Source: Teratosphaeria epicoccoides (taxonomy: Eukaryota; Ascomycota; Dothideomycetes; Mycosphaerellales; Teratosphaeriaceae). From it: DNA of 64,000 nt. Below are positions 42,139-52,097 of the stretch, piece after piece; the stretch's first letter is position 1; each line of letters starts with the position of its first letter. The translations under genes were made by a program, and so were the position numbers. Location of the stretch: NCBI GenBank assembly GCA_021401465.1, contig JADDMT010000018.1:344405-408404 (forward strand). The letters run 5' to 3'. The notes below the pieces were generated by a model, which was not told where the DNA came from, made no database searches, and worked only from the letters and a program-made list of their open reading frames with translations.

Positions 42139-44483
42139 CTAAATTGGCCAGGCCCGCCTTGAGCGATCCCTTCCTGCTCAACATCGCTCAGCTGTCGATC
42201 GTGTCCAGAGCTCGTAAATATCTGGCACCTCGACTCTCGGCTCAAGTGGAGTCCGCACATCGGCAGCAGCCTCCAGACTTTGCATTAACGGACAAGCATC
42301 TGAAGTATACAGCGGTGGAGGGTTTGGTTGCCTGATCTGATCAGTAAACTGTGAGGGGATGATCATGGCAAGAGCTCTCCATATCTGCGGACTGCCCACA
42401 GGATCTGCAGTGTCGAAATGTTGACTGGGGTCTGGCTCGCTTCTGCTTGGACCCCAGAGCGCGGACTATCTTGATTCTTGGAACTCAGTTGTATTACGGT
42501 GCCTAATACGTCTGTCCATCGCCGCGACGGTCTCTGTAGGTCGCTACGCGTCCCTCGGCGTCAGAATGTTCCCTGCGGAGTCACCGTCGCGGTCGCGGTA
42601 GACTTGGTCTACGAAACACCACGAGCACGCTTCCAACACGGCGCGCCAATTTGAATCGGCGACAATGGCAGCATCATCACTTCGATCTTCAGCAACATGA
42701 ACTCGGCGACGGAGCTCAAACACCCACAATACTACGGTCACAACACACAGCTGCCGATGGGTTTCTTACCGGCCCATCAAAAATCGCGACAATGTTTGCG
42801 ACGTCCCGTATCGACGAGCCATCGAAGAGAACGGCATCATCTCCCCTGCGCATCAAACACTAGACAACCGGCATGCTACGATCGATGCCACACAATACTA
42901 TGGACCACCAGACAACCTCGCCCACTGTCGCCCCCACTCGTGACGAGAGACTCGTCACCTCTCGGCACACCCGACAAGGTCCAAGGAGATTCAAGAGGGA
43001 GCGCTCATGCTTAGTAATTCGGTGCCTGGCACGAGCAGAGCGTTGCATCTGTAGAGTTAGACGAGAGAGGATGTCATTGTCGGCGTCGCCAATACCGACG
43101 CGCATATATACACACGGCCACATACGAACCTGGTGAGAGGCAACAAGGGCAGAGGGACAACAGATTTAAGGAACAACGCCGGCTCGGAGGGTCTAGCGCC
43201 ACAACAAGACAGGCACGTCGCTTATCAGGGGGAGACTGTAGGTATACGGTAGCAGACACGTAGGAGCCACAGCAAAAGGTCACTAAACAGAAGTATCATA
43301 TGTACGATAATCGACCGATCTAGCCTGACCTCTGGTCACGTCATTGGGAGGAATCCACTTCGTCACGTACCTTGATGCGCCTAAGCTGCGAGCACAGTTG
43401 ATGGAGGATATTGTGGAGCTTCAGCCTCAACACTCATATGCCGTCGCGGAAGCTAGAGAGTCCGGATGTGTATTGCATCAGCTGTGCCTTGTAAGTTCTC
43501 TGTGGACAGTCCAACATCACCGCAGATGATCATTGTGCGAACTCCCGTCAGTTGTCTCTCTGGCGCGGTACTTTCTGTTTCCGTAGATCGGTGAGAGTGC
43601 TCGGACGCCAAGGCAGGTCAGTTCAGAGATTGCAGCTTATAGGACGGATAGCTCTTGCCATGTTCCGCATCAAAGAAATACTCGGGGACGGCCAGGGCTT
43701 AGTCACCCCAGCCAGACCAGGCAACCTGCGGCATCACCTTGATACCTCTTGTTACCCCGTGGTAGACATCTGAAACTACGATCAAATTCTACCGATCCGT
43801 ACTTGGCACCAGCGCCTGAACCGACATGGGCATTACAAACATTCACCCTGCGAGATCATCTGTTGTGCCGCTGCTCGAATCGCAAGTGGCAAGACCGTCT
43901 TGAGAGTCGCCAGGTGAATCGCAGTATATGCTCGGGACAGGACAGGAGATGTAGCCATCGCCGAAGCATTCTGCAGGACAGAACCCGGCTTGTTGTATCG
44001 ATCAAACTGAGTAGAGCGGAGAGAGACATCTCCATTGTGAGCAGTCGAGCGATCTGCAAGGAGGAAGACCGATGTTGCCGTGAAGATCCGTTGACTTTCA
44101 ACCAAGGCACTTTTGACATGCACTTTCTCCACAACCATTCGAGATATAATGTTCATATTGAAACGGTCGACACTTGTAGTGATAGGCTTCAATTTAATGT
44201 ACATATTATAGCTGTAGCTTATGTCGTTGTCGCGCACTACGTGCAGGCTGAGATCTGCCCCAAGTGCTGCCGCGGAGAAACAGACTCGCCGTTCCGGAAG
44301 AGCCTCAGGAATTTTACTTTACACCTCGAGCAGGACCACGTTCCCATGTTCAGCTTTTTATGTTCCGAGCCCGCGAGCGAGCTGAGCTGCATACATAGTA
44401 CAGCCTCACAGGTGCTGAAATCTCGGGCCCTGCGTCCACGGTCTGATAAAGAATCTCATCAATGCTGTGTGTGCAAGCTGAGC

Positions 44484-44725
44484 TTTTTTTTTTTTTCCTT
44501 TTTTCTTTTTTTTGGGGGGGTTTTTTGGGAGTGCAACTTCCTACCTGATACATGCATTTTCCGCCGGTGGCTGGCCGTGTTCGGGAATCGGAAGGCCATC
44601 CGCTGTCACTCACTTTTTCGTACCGCCCGCTGCGGCGCTTGCGACTCTCGTCACGAGCGAGCTCATGCTCGAGCAGGGGGGGGGGGCGCGTTTTTTTTCT
44701 TGGTGGTTTTTACTTTGGTTTTTGC
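44484..44725. repeat. Homopolymer-rich block (T and G runs)
   Basis: Runs of T15, T6-T8, G8 and T6 lie at 44484-44530 and G12 followed by T8 at about 44677-44700. Such runs are unlike the rest of the window and are prone to sequencing or assembly error. Confidence 0.8.
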
Positions 44726-45074
44726 TCAAACCTGTTACCGCAGGGCCTGTGCGATGATTCGTGTCAGAAGTACGTGTTTTACGGGCGGAGCGAGAGAAGT
44801 GCAGTGCGGGTGGGAGCGGCAGGTTATTAGCTCCTGTTACAAAAGATTGTTGGCATTGGGCGGATGATTAGAGTTGATCACGGTGCGTTAGCGTGGTCGG
44901 GCGTGTCCTCTGGACGCGTCGAGGGGACGCGTCGAGCTGCTTGACGAGAGTTGCATCGCGGCAGATCGAGTGCAGTTCCCCATGCTCTCGTGGCCCATGG
45001 GGGTGGCTGGTTCCCCGTTGCACGTGATTCATGGTCGGCGATTGGACATGGAGCAAGTCCTCTTTTCGGATGGG

Positions 45075-45075
45075 C

Positions 45076-45107
<32 letters not shown>

Positions 45108-45141
45108 AATAACAATAATAACAATAATAATAATAATAATT
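45075..45141 (+). repeat. Composite microsatellite, GAT then AATAAC/AAT
   Basis: About eleven GAT units followed by AATAACAATAATAACAATAAT and further AAT units. Confidence 0.95.
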
Positions 45142-45220
45142 CGGTGCTGGGCTCGAACATGTAATAAGACAGACGCATCGGCGATGTGGAAGCCCAAAGT
45201 GTTGCAGGTGCACAACACAC

Positions 45221-45222
45221 AC

Positions 45223-45262
<40 letters not shown>

Positions 45263-45285
45263 AATAATAACAATGATAATGAATG
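45221..45285 (+). repeat. Second composite microsatellite, GAT then AAT
   Basis: About thirteen GAT units followed by AATAATAACAATGATAATGAATGA. Same order and orientation as the copy about 145 bases upstream, with a unique spacer between. Confidence 0.95.
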
Positions 45286-45848
45286 AGTGAGCGAGCTCGT
45301 TCTCGTCTGCTGCTGTGCCCACGCGTCAGTTCGTGCCACACGGAGCATCAGGCAAAGTCGTGTCTTGATATCATCATCACGAGACGACTACTGCCGTCGC
45401 TGTCCCGTCTCGATCGCAGGCGTGGACCAAGCTTTGGCGCTAAGAGCCGCTTTTACACCGACCGACACTTCTCCCCGTGATTCCATCTGAGCACTCGTCG
45501 CTTTCCGCAGTGCGACCGGCGCAATTTCTATCGGCTCGCGACAGCTTGCGACAACCACTTTGCGACGCTCACGGGATTGTGCACGTCCTGGACCACCACG
45601 ATCGCTACAACCACTGGCGCGGCCGCCTGCACGGGAGCCCCTCGCCGTTGCTGCTGCTGCACCTGCGTGCGCCCGGTCAGCGCTTGACGCCAGCCCACTG
45701 ACATTATTTGCTGCAGGGGCCTTGACCGCTCGCTCGTTGGATCAGACCTGCGACCAACACGTCGCGCGCACCACGCGACATCACCAGCAACCAGACCAGT
45801 CAGCCGTATACATACACCGACATCCGCTGCTCACGCGGAGCTGCGACC

Positions 45849-47810
45849 ATGTCGCCCTCGCCGCGTCCCGCCCTCTCCATCACCCTGCCGCCCAGCGTCG
45901 CATGTCCCACCCGTGACGCGCAGCTGCCCCAGACGCCGGAGGGCCACGAGCCGCACCGCTCCACCATGTACCCGCCGCCACCGCCGCGTCCGCAGGCCTT
46001 CAAAGTCAGGCGCAGGCGCACAGTGCTGCCGGAAGAAGTGCAGGTGCAAGAGCCGGAGCCCGAGCCCGAGCCCGTGCGATCACATGTCACAGATACAGTC
46101 ATCCCCAGCATCGAGATGAGCGAGGCCGACTCCGAGCTGTCCAGCCCGGTGTTCCAGCCCTCACCCTCCTCGCATGGCCACGGCCTGCTCTCGCCCCTCC
46201 CGCCAATTCAGCGCTTCATCACCCCACCCAAGACGCCAGCTCCGCGTCTGCAGGCCAGCCTGGCCTCGCTGATCGAAAGCCCAGCCAACGAGTGGGACCT
46301 GATCAACGACAGCCGCCAATTTGTCCGCTCCGGCTCCGTGTGCTCCTCTTTCTCCGACTCTTCAGTCTCTTCTTGCGGCAGCTCAGCCTTCTCCGCTCCC
46401 AACAACTGCGCGTCGCCGGACTCGGAAGTGACGGACCCGTTCTTGGAGGACGACACCAAGAGCGGTGACGACAAGTGGGTTCTGTCGCCAAATCAGCACA
46501 GTTCGCCTCTCGTCAAGCGCAGGAAGACCCACCGCGGAAGCCCGTGGACCCAGGCCATGGACGATCATCTCTGGTATACGTTCGTCAAATACCTGGATGA
46601 CCCGTGTGTCACTCCATTCAAGATGCTGCCGGGCTCAGTCGCGCCGCTCGGTGTCTGCACCCGTGTCGCCGGCAGGGCTCGGCGCACGTGGCCCTATTAC
46701 AACAGACGCATCACTCCAAGCCTCGACGCTGAGCGCGAGGGCTCTCCCGACACCATCCGCCCCACGGTGAGCAACAGGCAGCCGCAGTGGCCGCGCTCCG
46801 ACGGTGCTACTAGGCGTAGACTGAGAGGGCTGTGCAAGCGTAGGACGTCGCTGCCCTCTTACTACCACCGTCTGGTCGAGGCCCGCAGCCCATCACCGTT
46901 CAGCAGCTCGAGTGGTCCAGAGCCGTCGACCGAAGCTCCAGCACCGACCACCTTCTCCAGCCGTGACATGCACGTCTCTCTGGCCACCGCCACCGCTTCG
47001 TCCATGCAGCCGGACGGCCCATTGGCCAGGCTGTCCAGCGATGAGGTCACCCCACCACGCCCTCAGACTTCGGGCATGGGCAGCCGCACCGCGCGTCCCG
47101 CTGACTGGTTCGCTCGTATCCCGCGTTCTCAAGCCCACCAGAAGAGCTTGTCCCTGCAGTCAGGTCTCAACCTCAACCACTCGCCGGAGCAACCAGCTGG
47201 CTACCTGGCCTCGCCCTTCGAGGACGTCGCAGACCGCGAGCACCTGCTTCATAGCATGAGCACCACCAAGTCATTGGGTCGGACGGCATTCAACATGGAC
47301 ACAAAGGCGCCCACTTTGGGCGCTCCAGTCGAGCTGTCCGGTGCACCGACCGCTCCTCGCTCGCTGAAGCGCCGCTTCAAGTCGGATGAAGAGAAGCCCA
47401 AGAGGCCAGCGATTCAAGACGTCTTCGGTCCATCGCCTGCGCAGGAGCCTGTCATGGTTAGGAACCGAGGCTTCACCGTCGGTGCTGTTCGTGCATCTGA
47501 TACGCTGGCCAAACTTCTGCCACAGGGACCATGCGCTCCTGTGGATCAAGAAATGACGGAGGCTCCCGCCGCCGTTCCGCCGATGCCGCAATTTTCGGAG
47601 CTCGGTAGCCGGTCCGCCCCTCGTCGTCTGGCTGAGCCCGTTCCACGTCTTGGCTCTCCTTTCGCGGAAGTGCCCGACGCTCGCCCGTACAACACATTCC
47701 CGCGGTTGAATTACATGCCGACTGCGGCCAACCCTCAGCCATTCCAGCAGCGTCTGCGCGAGCTCGCTGCTCAGGGCGCGGCTTCGGTTCGCCAAGAGTC
47801 CCGCTACTGA
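45849..47810 (+). CDS. Conserved fungal low-complexity nuclear protein with WxxxMDDHLW motif
   Basis: Single frame, 653 residues, ATG at 45849 in GCGACCATGTCG context. It is Pro/Ser/Arg-rich and mostly disordered. One short conserved block stands out near residues 225-280: KRRKTHRGSPWTQAMDDHLW, then YLDDPCVTPFKMLPG and LGVCTRVAGRARRTW. The tryptophan spacing and basic helices suggest a SANT/Myb-like or other DNA-contact helix set, but I cannot name the family. Bipartite basic stretches (VKRRKTHR; LKRRFKSDEEKPKRP) support nuclear location. Strong third-position GC and the long open frame support coding. Promoter-side simple repeats lie within 800 bases upstream. A regulatory role is inference only. 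Confidence 0.75.
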   Translation: MSPSPRPALSITLPPSVACPTRDAQLPQTPEGHEPHRSTMYPPPPPRPQAFKVRRRRTVLPEEVQVQEPEPEPEPVRSHVTDTVIPSIEMSEADSELSSPVFQPSPSSHGHGLLSPLPPIQRFITPPKTPAPRLQASLASLIESPANEWDLINDSRQFVRSGSVCSSFSDSSVSSCGSSAFSAPNNCASPDSEVTDPFLEDDTKSGDDKWVLSPNQHSSPLVKRRKTHRGSPWTQAMDDHLWYTFVKYLDDPCVTPFKMLPGSVAPLGVCTRVAGRARRTWPYYNRRITPSLDAEREGSPDTIRPTVSNRQPQWPRSDGATRRRLRGLCKRRTSLPSYYHRLVEARSPSPFSSSSGPEPSTEAPAPTTFSSRDMHVSLATATASSMQPDGPLARLSSDEVTPPRPQTSGMGSRTARPADWFARIPRSQAHQKSLSLQSGLNLNHSPEQPAGYLASPFEDVADREHLLHSMSTTKSLGRTAFNMDTKAPTLGAPVELSGAPTAPRSLKRRFKSDEEKPKRPAIQDVFGPSPAQEPVMVRNRGFTVGAVRASDTLAKLLPQGPCAPVDQEMTEAPAAVPPMPQFSELGSRSAPRRLAEPVPRLGSPFAEVPDARPYNTFPRLNYMPTAANPQPFQQRLRELAAQGAASVRQESRY

Positions 47811-48698
47811 ATCAAGCTCTGGTGCGATTGGCACGTGCGAAAGCGGACGGCTTATCGGCTGCGAGTAGTACTTGACTGGAGCAAAGACAGGACCGTACGG
47901 ACGGATGCATGATTGAGACACTCTGGCACACCAGCACTGGAGATGATGCGATACCCCATTGTAGCACAGCATTCGCGCCGACGCAGCATATGACGACCTC
48001 ATGATACAAAACATCATTACTCAACCGATACTTCCGGCGAAGCCAGACTGGTTGAGCCTGCTTTCCTTGCTACGTTTCTCGCAAGGCAAGCTGGGCTCTG
48101 CACACAGCAACTCGCAGTGGCCCACCAAGGCATCGACAGATCGCTGGAGATGAGACTGGACGACAACATAACCATCAATCCTTCCTTCACTTCTGCATGG
48201 CGATAATAAAGTCGACTCTTCGCATCTGAAAAGCGACGTCACATACGACGATGTTTCTTCCCCACCTTTCCTAGATGTAATTATGGCGGTGATTATGGCG
48301 GCTGATTAATCGATTGATTGAGTTGTTCTGTTCGAGCATGACATATCATGAAGAAAAGTACGATGATGAGCTGCATGATGGGGGGAGTTGCAGTGTATGG
48401 AGGCGTTCTTAATGGCGTTGTTTCGGAATGTACTGTTAGAAAAATCAGCTTACGTAGCGTCCACGGCATGGAAGCGCGACGCAACAACTTCGATTTTCTT
48501 CCTCTCAGCGTCTGTCTCTGCTAATCAGGCCCTGTTACGTAAAGGTCCTGTCTTATATCAACCTTGGCGGCATTTTCCGCAATAAAGCATTGGGCGGCGT
48601 CATACCAAATACCTATTTGAAACCCTCCCAAACTTGATCCTGAATCTTTGAAACATCTCATCATTACAACTCAATCGCAACGCGGCGCAATTCCACTC
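47811..48698. other. Intergenic, includes ISC1 promoter
   Basis: Spacer of 890 bases; the only frames are short and unsupported. The last 60 bases before the ATG at 48699 look like a leader. No named element. Confidence 0.5.
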
Positions 48699-50108
48699 AT
48701 GGTGGAGATCGCAGACAAGGACGCGTTGGACCACGCGCCATCTGGCGGTGCAAACAGCTTTGCGCTGCCCAGCTCAATCCGAGTCATCTCACTCAATTGT
48801 TGGGGACTGAAGTTCATCTCCAAACATCGACACGCCAGACTTGTGGAAGTCGGTCACCAGCTTGCCAGAGCCTCGCCGAGCCCACAGATCGTGGGGCTAC
48901 AGGAATGCTGGACGCAGAAAGATTACCTCGCCATCCGCCACATCACGAAGGATGTTCTGCCATATGGCAAATTCTATTTCAGCGGTATCTTCGGTGGCGG
49001 GCTTGCCATCCTGTCGAAGTGGCGGATCGAGGAGAGCAGCATGTTCCGCTACCCGTTGAATGGACGTCCGCAGGCTTTCTTCCGAGGCGACTGGTACGTC
49101 GGCAAAGGTGTGGCCTCTGCCCGGATCCGGATCGGACCAGGTGTGAAAGATGTAGTAGAGGTGTTCACGACGCATTTGCATGCGCCGTATGAGCGGGAGC
49201 CGAACGACTCGTATATTTGTCACCGCACGGCGCAGGCGTGGGAGATTGCGAAGATGATGCGGCATGCGGCTGAGCGAGGGCATATGGTTCTGGGGCTGGG
49301 AGATTTCAATATGGTTCCGCTTAGTTTGGCGCATAAGCTGATTGAAGCGCATTCGCCTGTGAGGGATGTTTGGAGGATCGTCAAGCCGGACTCGGCTGTC
49401 GGGGCTGCGGAGAATGCGGCGGAGAAGGCGAGGGGGAGGCCGGTGCCGAGTGCGATGGAGTGTTTGGTGGAGCATGGTGCGACGTGTGATAGTAAATTTA
49501 ACACGTGGAGGTGGAGTAAGGCGCTGCAGAAGGATCTGGATCGGGGAAGGGACAGGGTGGTTGATTCGGGAGTGGAGGATCTGAGGGCGAAGAGGTTGGA
49601 TTATATCTTCTTTTGTGGCTCGGGTGGCAGGAGGTGGGAGGTGAGAGATGTGAGGGTGGGGATGACGATGAGGCATCCGGAGTTGAGGTGCAGTCTTAGT
49701 GATCATTTCTCGATGGAGACGACATTGGTGAGGCACGATGAGGTCAAGGAGACGCGTGATGGGTTGACGCACTTCTTGCCACTGGAGACGTATGATGAGA
49801 TTCTGGCGATGATTGCGATGTACAATCTGCGGGAACGACGACAACGGCGGTTCGGCCTTGTGCACTTCTTGGCAGAAGTCGCGATTGCAATAGGCTGCTT
49901 TGTGGCTGTTTGGTGGTCGCCGAGGAACTTCGTGGCGTTCCTGCTGATGCTGCTGAGTACGCTTGGGCTCAGTGCAGGCGTGCTGCATGGGCTCATCAGT
50001 GGCCTCTTCGTCGGTCAAGAGCTCAGAGCATTGAAGGAGTTTGAGTACGAGATCAGGAACGCGAGGGAACAGGCACAGAGGGCGCTGTGCAGAAGTGTTC
50101 AGGGATGA
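48699..50108 (+). CDS. ISC1: Inositol phosphosphingolipid phospholipase C (neutral sphingomyelinase type)
   Basis: Single exon, 469 residues, first ATG at 48699 (MVEIADKDALDHA). The N-terminal two thirds are an endonuclease/exonuclease/phosphatase fold with all key motifs: SLNCWGLKFISK, VGLQECWTQKDY (metal Glu), FTTHLHAPYE, LGLGDFNMVPLS, RLDYIFF and the catalytic SDHFSMETT. Two hydrophobic segments near residues 385-435 (FLAEVAIAIGCFVAVWW and FVAFLLMLLSTLGLSAGVL) anchor it in membrane, then a charged coiled tail. Yeast Isc1 cleaves inositol phosphosphingolipids to ceramides at ER and mitochondrial membranes. Length and order agree with the family. Codon use turns G-rich in the middle (about 49,380-49,700) without breaking the frame. 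Confidence 0.95.
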   Translation: MVEIADKDALDHAPSGGANSFALPSSIRVISLNCWGLKFISKHRHARLVEVGHQLARASPSPQIVGLQECWTQKDYLAIRHITKDVLPYGKFYFSGIFGGGLAILSKWRIEESSMFRYPLNGRPQAFFRGDWYVGKGVASARIRIGPGVKDVVEVFTTHLHAPYEREPNDSYICHRTAQAWEIAKMMRHAAERGHMVLGLGDFNMVPLSLAHKLIEAHSPVRDVWRIVKPDSAVGAAENAAEKARGRPVPSAMECLVEHGATCDSKFNTWRWSKALQKDLDRGRDRVVDSGVEDLRAKRLDYIFFCGSGGRRWEVRDVRVGMTMRHPELRCSLSDHFSMETTLVRHDEVKETRDGLTHFLPLETYDEILAMIAMYNLRERRQRRFGLVHFLAEVAIAIGCFVAVWWSPRNFVAFLLMLLSTLGLSAGVLHGLISGLFVGQELRALKEFEYEIRNAREQAQRALCRSVQG

Positions 50109-50511
50109 CTGGGCGATGTGATCGGCTGTTGGTACTATGGACGAATGACGCTCTGCATTTGGTCGCGAAGTCGTATAGCGCTGCAGCCTCGTCTATACGA
50201 CAGGACAACTGGGCTTACAAAAGGACGGCTGCAGTATCACTGCCCTGATCGCGGAAGTCGACGGATGCGATGACTCGACAGACGACGCGAATGCGACTTG
50301 AGTGAGTCTAGAGCAAGCTTCACGGATCCTCGAATCCTTCACTGCTTCCCCAAAAGCCGACCGCGGACAGAGGCCGTGACTCATGGCTGCGACGATAAGC
50401 TGACACGTCTAATGGACAATTAACACCTGCCTACTCTGCTTTGCCTCAAGAACAAAGCTGTCTACCCAGGTGTCTTTTGCATTACAACCAATCTCAAACC
50501 GTTTCCCCATC
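50109..50511. other. Intergenic
   Basis: About 400 bases between ISC1 and the hydrolase gene. No feature seen. Confidence 0.5.
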
Positions 50512-51733
50512 ATGCACGGTCCTATTGACACTGCTTTCACGGCCGCCATCGAAGCAGCCAAGATCAATGGAGCCATCATTTGTGCCACAAACCGAAATCG
50601 AGACTTCACCTATGAGCAAAGTTTCGGTGAACGTACCTTGCTGTCCGGCGAGAAGGTGCCAGAGCGGTTAGATGATATCTGCTACCTTGCATCTGCAACC
50701 AAGCTCCTGACGAACATCGCTGCCCTCCAGTGTATTGAGGATGGTTTGCTGTCTCTGAACGGCGATCTCTCATCTGTTGCACCGAAGCTGTCCGCGAAGG
50801 ACATCCTCACTGGCTTCTCTCACGACGGCGGACCACAGCTAGAACCGCAACGGCGGCGTATCGATCTCGAGATGCTTTTGACGCATAGTTCCGGGCTTGT
50901 CTACTACTTCGAAAACTCGAACATCGCACGATGGCGTGAGCTCACACGTGGCTTGTCCCATGGTCGGGCCGATGCCACTGCGAAGCAGGCAGTAGAAGAA
51001 CTGTTCGACTACCCGCTCACCTTCCAGCCAGGTTCCAGTTGGATGTACGGCTGCGGCATCGACTGGGCCGGCCGCATAGTCGAGCGCGTCACGAGCAAGA
51101 CGCTGGGTGCGCGCATGCATGAACGCTTATTCCAACCTCTGGGCATTTGCGACGCATCCTTCTACCCAGTTACCCGAGACGACCTTCGTGCCCGTATGAT
51201 CGACGTGAATCCCTGCGATCCTGAAGGTCTTGGGAAAGCTGTCCTCGGAGGCGCCGAGTTCAATACGCCTACCAAAGGCGACTTCGGTGGGCATGGCCTC
51301 TTCATGACTGCACCAGACTACCTGAGGGTTTTGCACTCGTTGCTTGCGAACGACGGCAAGGTACCCCGGGCCATCGAGCGTCGACGATATGTTCGAGCAG
51401 CATCTGAGCCCGGAGGCTGCGACGGCTCAGAGGGCCGCGACGGAAAGTGTGCCGGCATTCCGCCCTGTGCTCGCGGTAGGCTCGGAGGTGGGGTGTGGGC
51501 TTGGTGGCCTGGTCACTTTGCAGGACGTGGAGGGTTGGTGTGGTGAGCGGACGATGACGTGGCAAGGTGGGCACACCTTCACGTGGTTCATTGATCGCAA
51601 GAATGACCTCTGTGGTGTTCGTGCTGTACAAGCTTCGATGCCGTTGGACACGGATGTCGTGGGCGGGCTGAAAGACGCATTTCGTCACGATATCTACCGG
51701 AAGCATGTGGCGTGGAATAAGGAGAGGGTCTGA
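50512..51733 (+). pseudogene. Class-C beta-lactamase / LovD-like serine hydrolase, one-base frameshift
   Basis: From the ATG at 50512 the first frame runs about 285 residues in register with the family: the nucleophile motif ASATK (Ser near 61, Lys near 64), LLTHSSGLVYY, the second-site tyrosine in SWMYGCGIDWAGRI, and GGHGLFMTAPDYLRVL. After NDGK (near 51360) the match leaves this frame and continues one base later to the stop at 51733 (PSSVDDMFEQHLSPEAA, VGCGLGGLVTL, MTWQGGHTFTWFIDRKND), with the GGH-type third motif. A CCCC/GGG run lies at the break. No intron fits. Either a recent disabling mutation or a sequencing error. Relatives include statin-type acyltransferases and esterases; substrate unknown. 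Confidence 0.82.
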
Positions 51734-51877
51734 AACGTCGTGATGCTTTTGTGAGCATTGTCTCCATCACGAGCGTGCGATTGACCGGCCTGTAGGTATG
51801 GACATGGAACCCGGATGGAAGCGTCACGCCGGCTTCCACGGACCATCCTCTCATATTCACTTGTCGTGGCGGTGCCT

Positions 51878-52097
51878 TTAGTAGCCTCCGTCAGGTGTGC
51901 ATCGGGGCCCGTCCTGCAATTGCATCAGCGAGGATGGCGTTGCCAGAGATGACAGGCCGTCTTACCTCTTCGCATGATTCTATGAACTCGATACCACATT
52001 CGATGCACGTCTCTACGCCGTATCCGTCTTTGCAGCAGAATGCGTTGGCTTTCGACGCCGCTGCGGCCAACATGAGGAGTGCGCGAAGCAATCTCAT
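51878..52097 (-). CDS. Small cysteine-rich secreted protein, spliced
   Basis: Two exons, 52097-51966 and 51913-51878, joined over a 52-base intron (GTAAGA donor, GCTGATG branch region, TTGCAG acceptor), the same size as other introns here. The product is 55 residues. Residues 1-19 are a signal peptide (MRLLRALLMLAAAASKANA). The mature part of about 36 residues carries six cysteines at 21, 22, 31, 34, 42 and 49; the sixth comes only from exon 2 (EDGPRCTPDGGY end). An even cysteine count suggests three disulfides. Without splicing the frame ends in a non-Cys tail. I do not recognise a family; it has the profile of a small secreted effector-like or antimicrobial-like peptide, which is inference. 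Confidence 0.62.

Larger units (their letters stand above)
42139..45848. other. 3.7 kb gene-poor, low-complexity region
   Basis: No supported gene. A 372-codon frame (43749-44867) passes through long T and G homopolymers and has no domain, so it is not accepted. The stretch contains homopolymer blocks, two composite microsatellites and, in the last 350 bases, the probable promoter and 5' leader of the gene starting at 45849. Frames on both strands between 42.5 and 44.4 kb are short and broken; a decayed element is possible but no transposase or reverse transcriptase motif was found. Confidence 0.5.

Noticed and set aside
43749..44867. 372-codon open frame on the plus strand
   Set aside because: It passes through long T and G homopolymers that give poly-Phe and poly-Gly, has no domain, and lies in low-complexity DNA.
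44868..45348. Frames rich in His/Ile/Ser repeats
   Set aside because: They are translations of the GAT/AAT microsatellites.
48897..50018. 373-codon frame on the minus strand
   Set aside because: Entirely antisense to ISC1, whose catalytic motifs are complete; a shadow of GC-biased codons.
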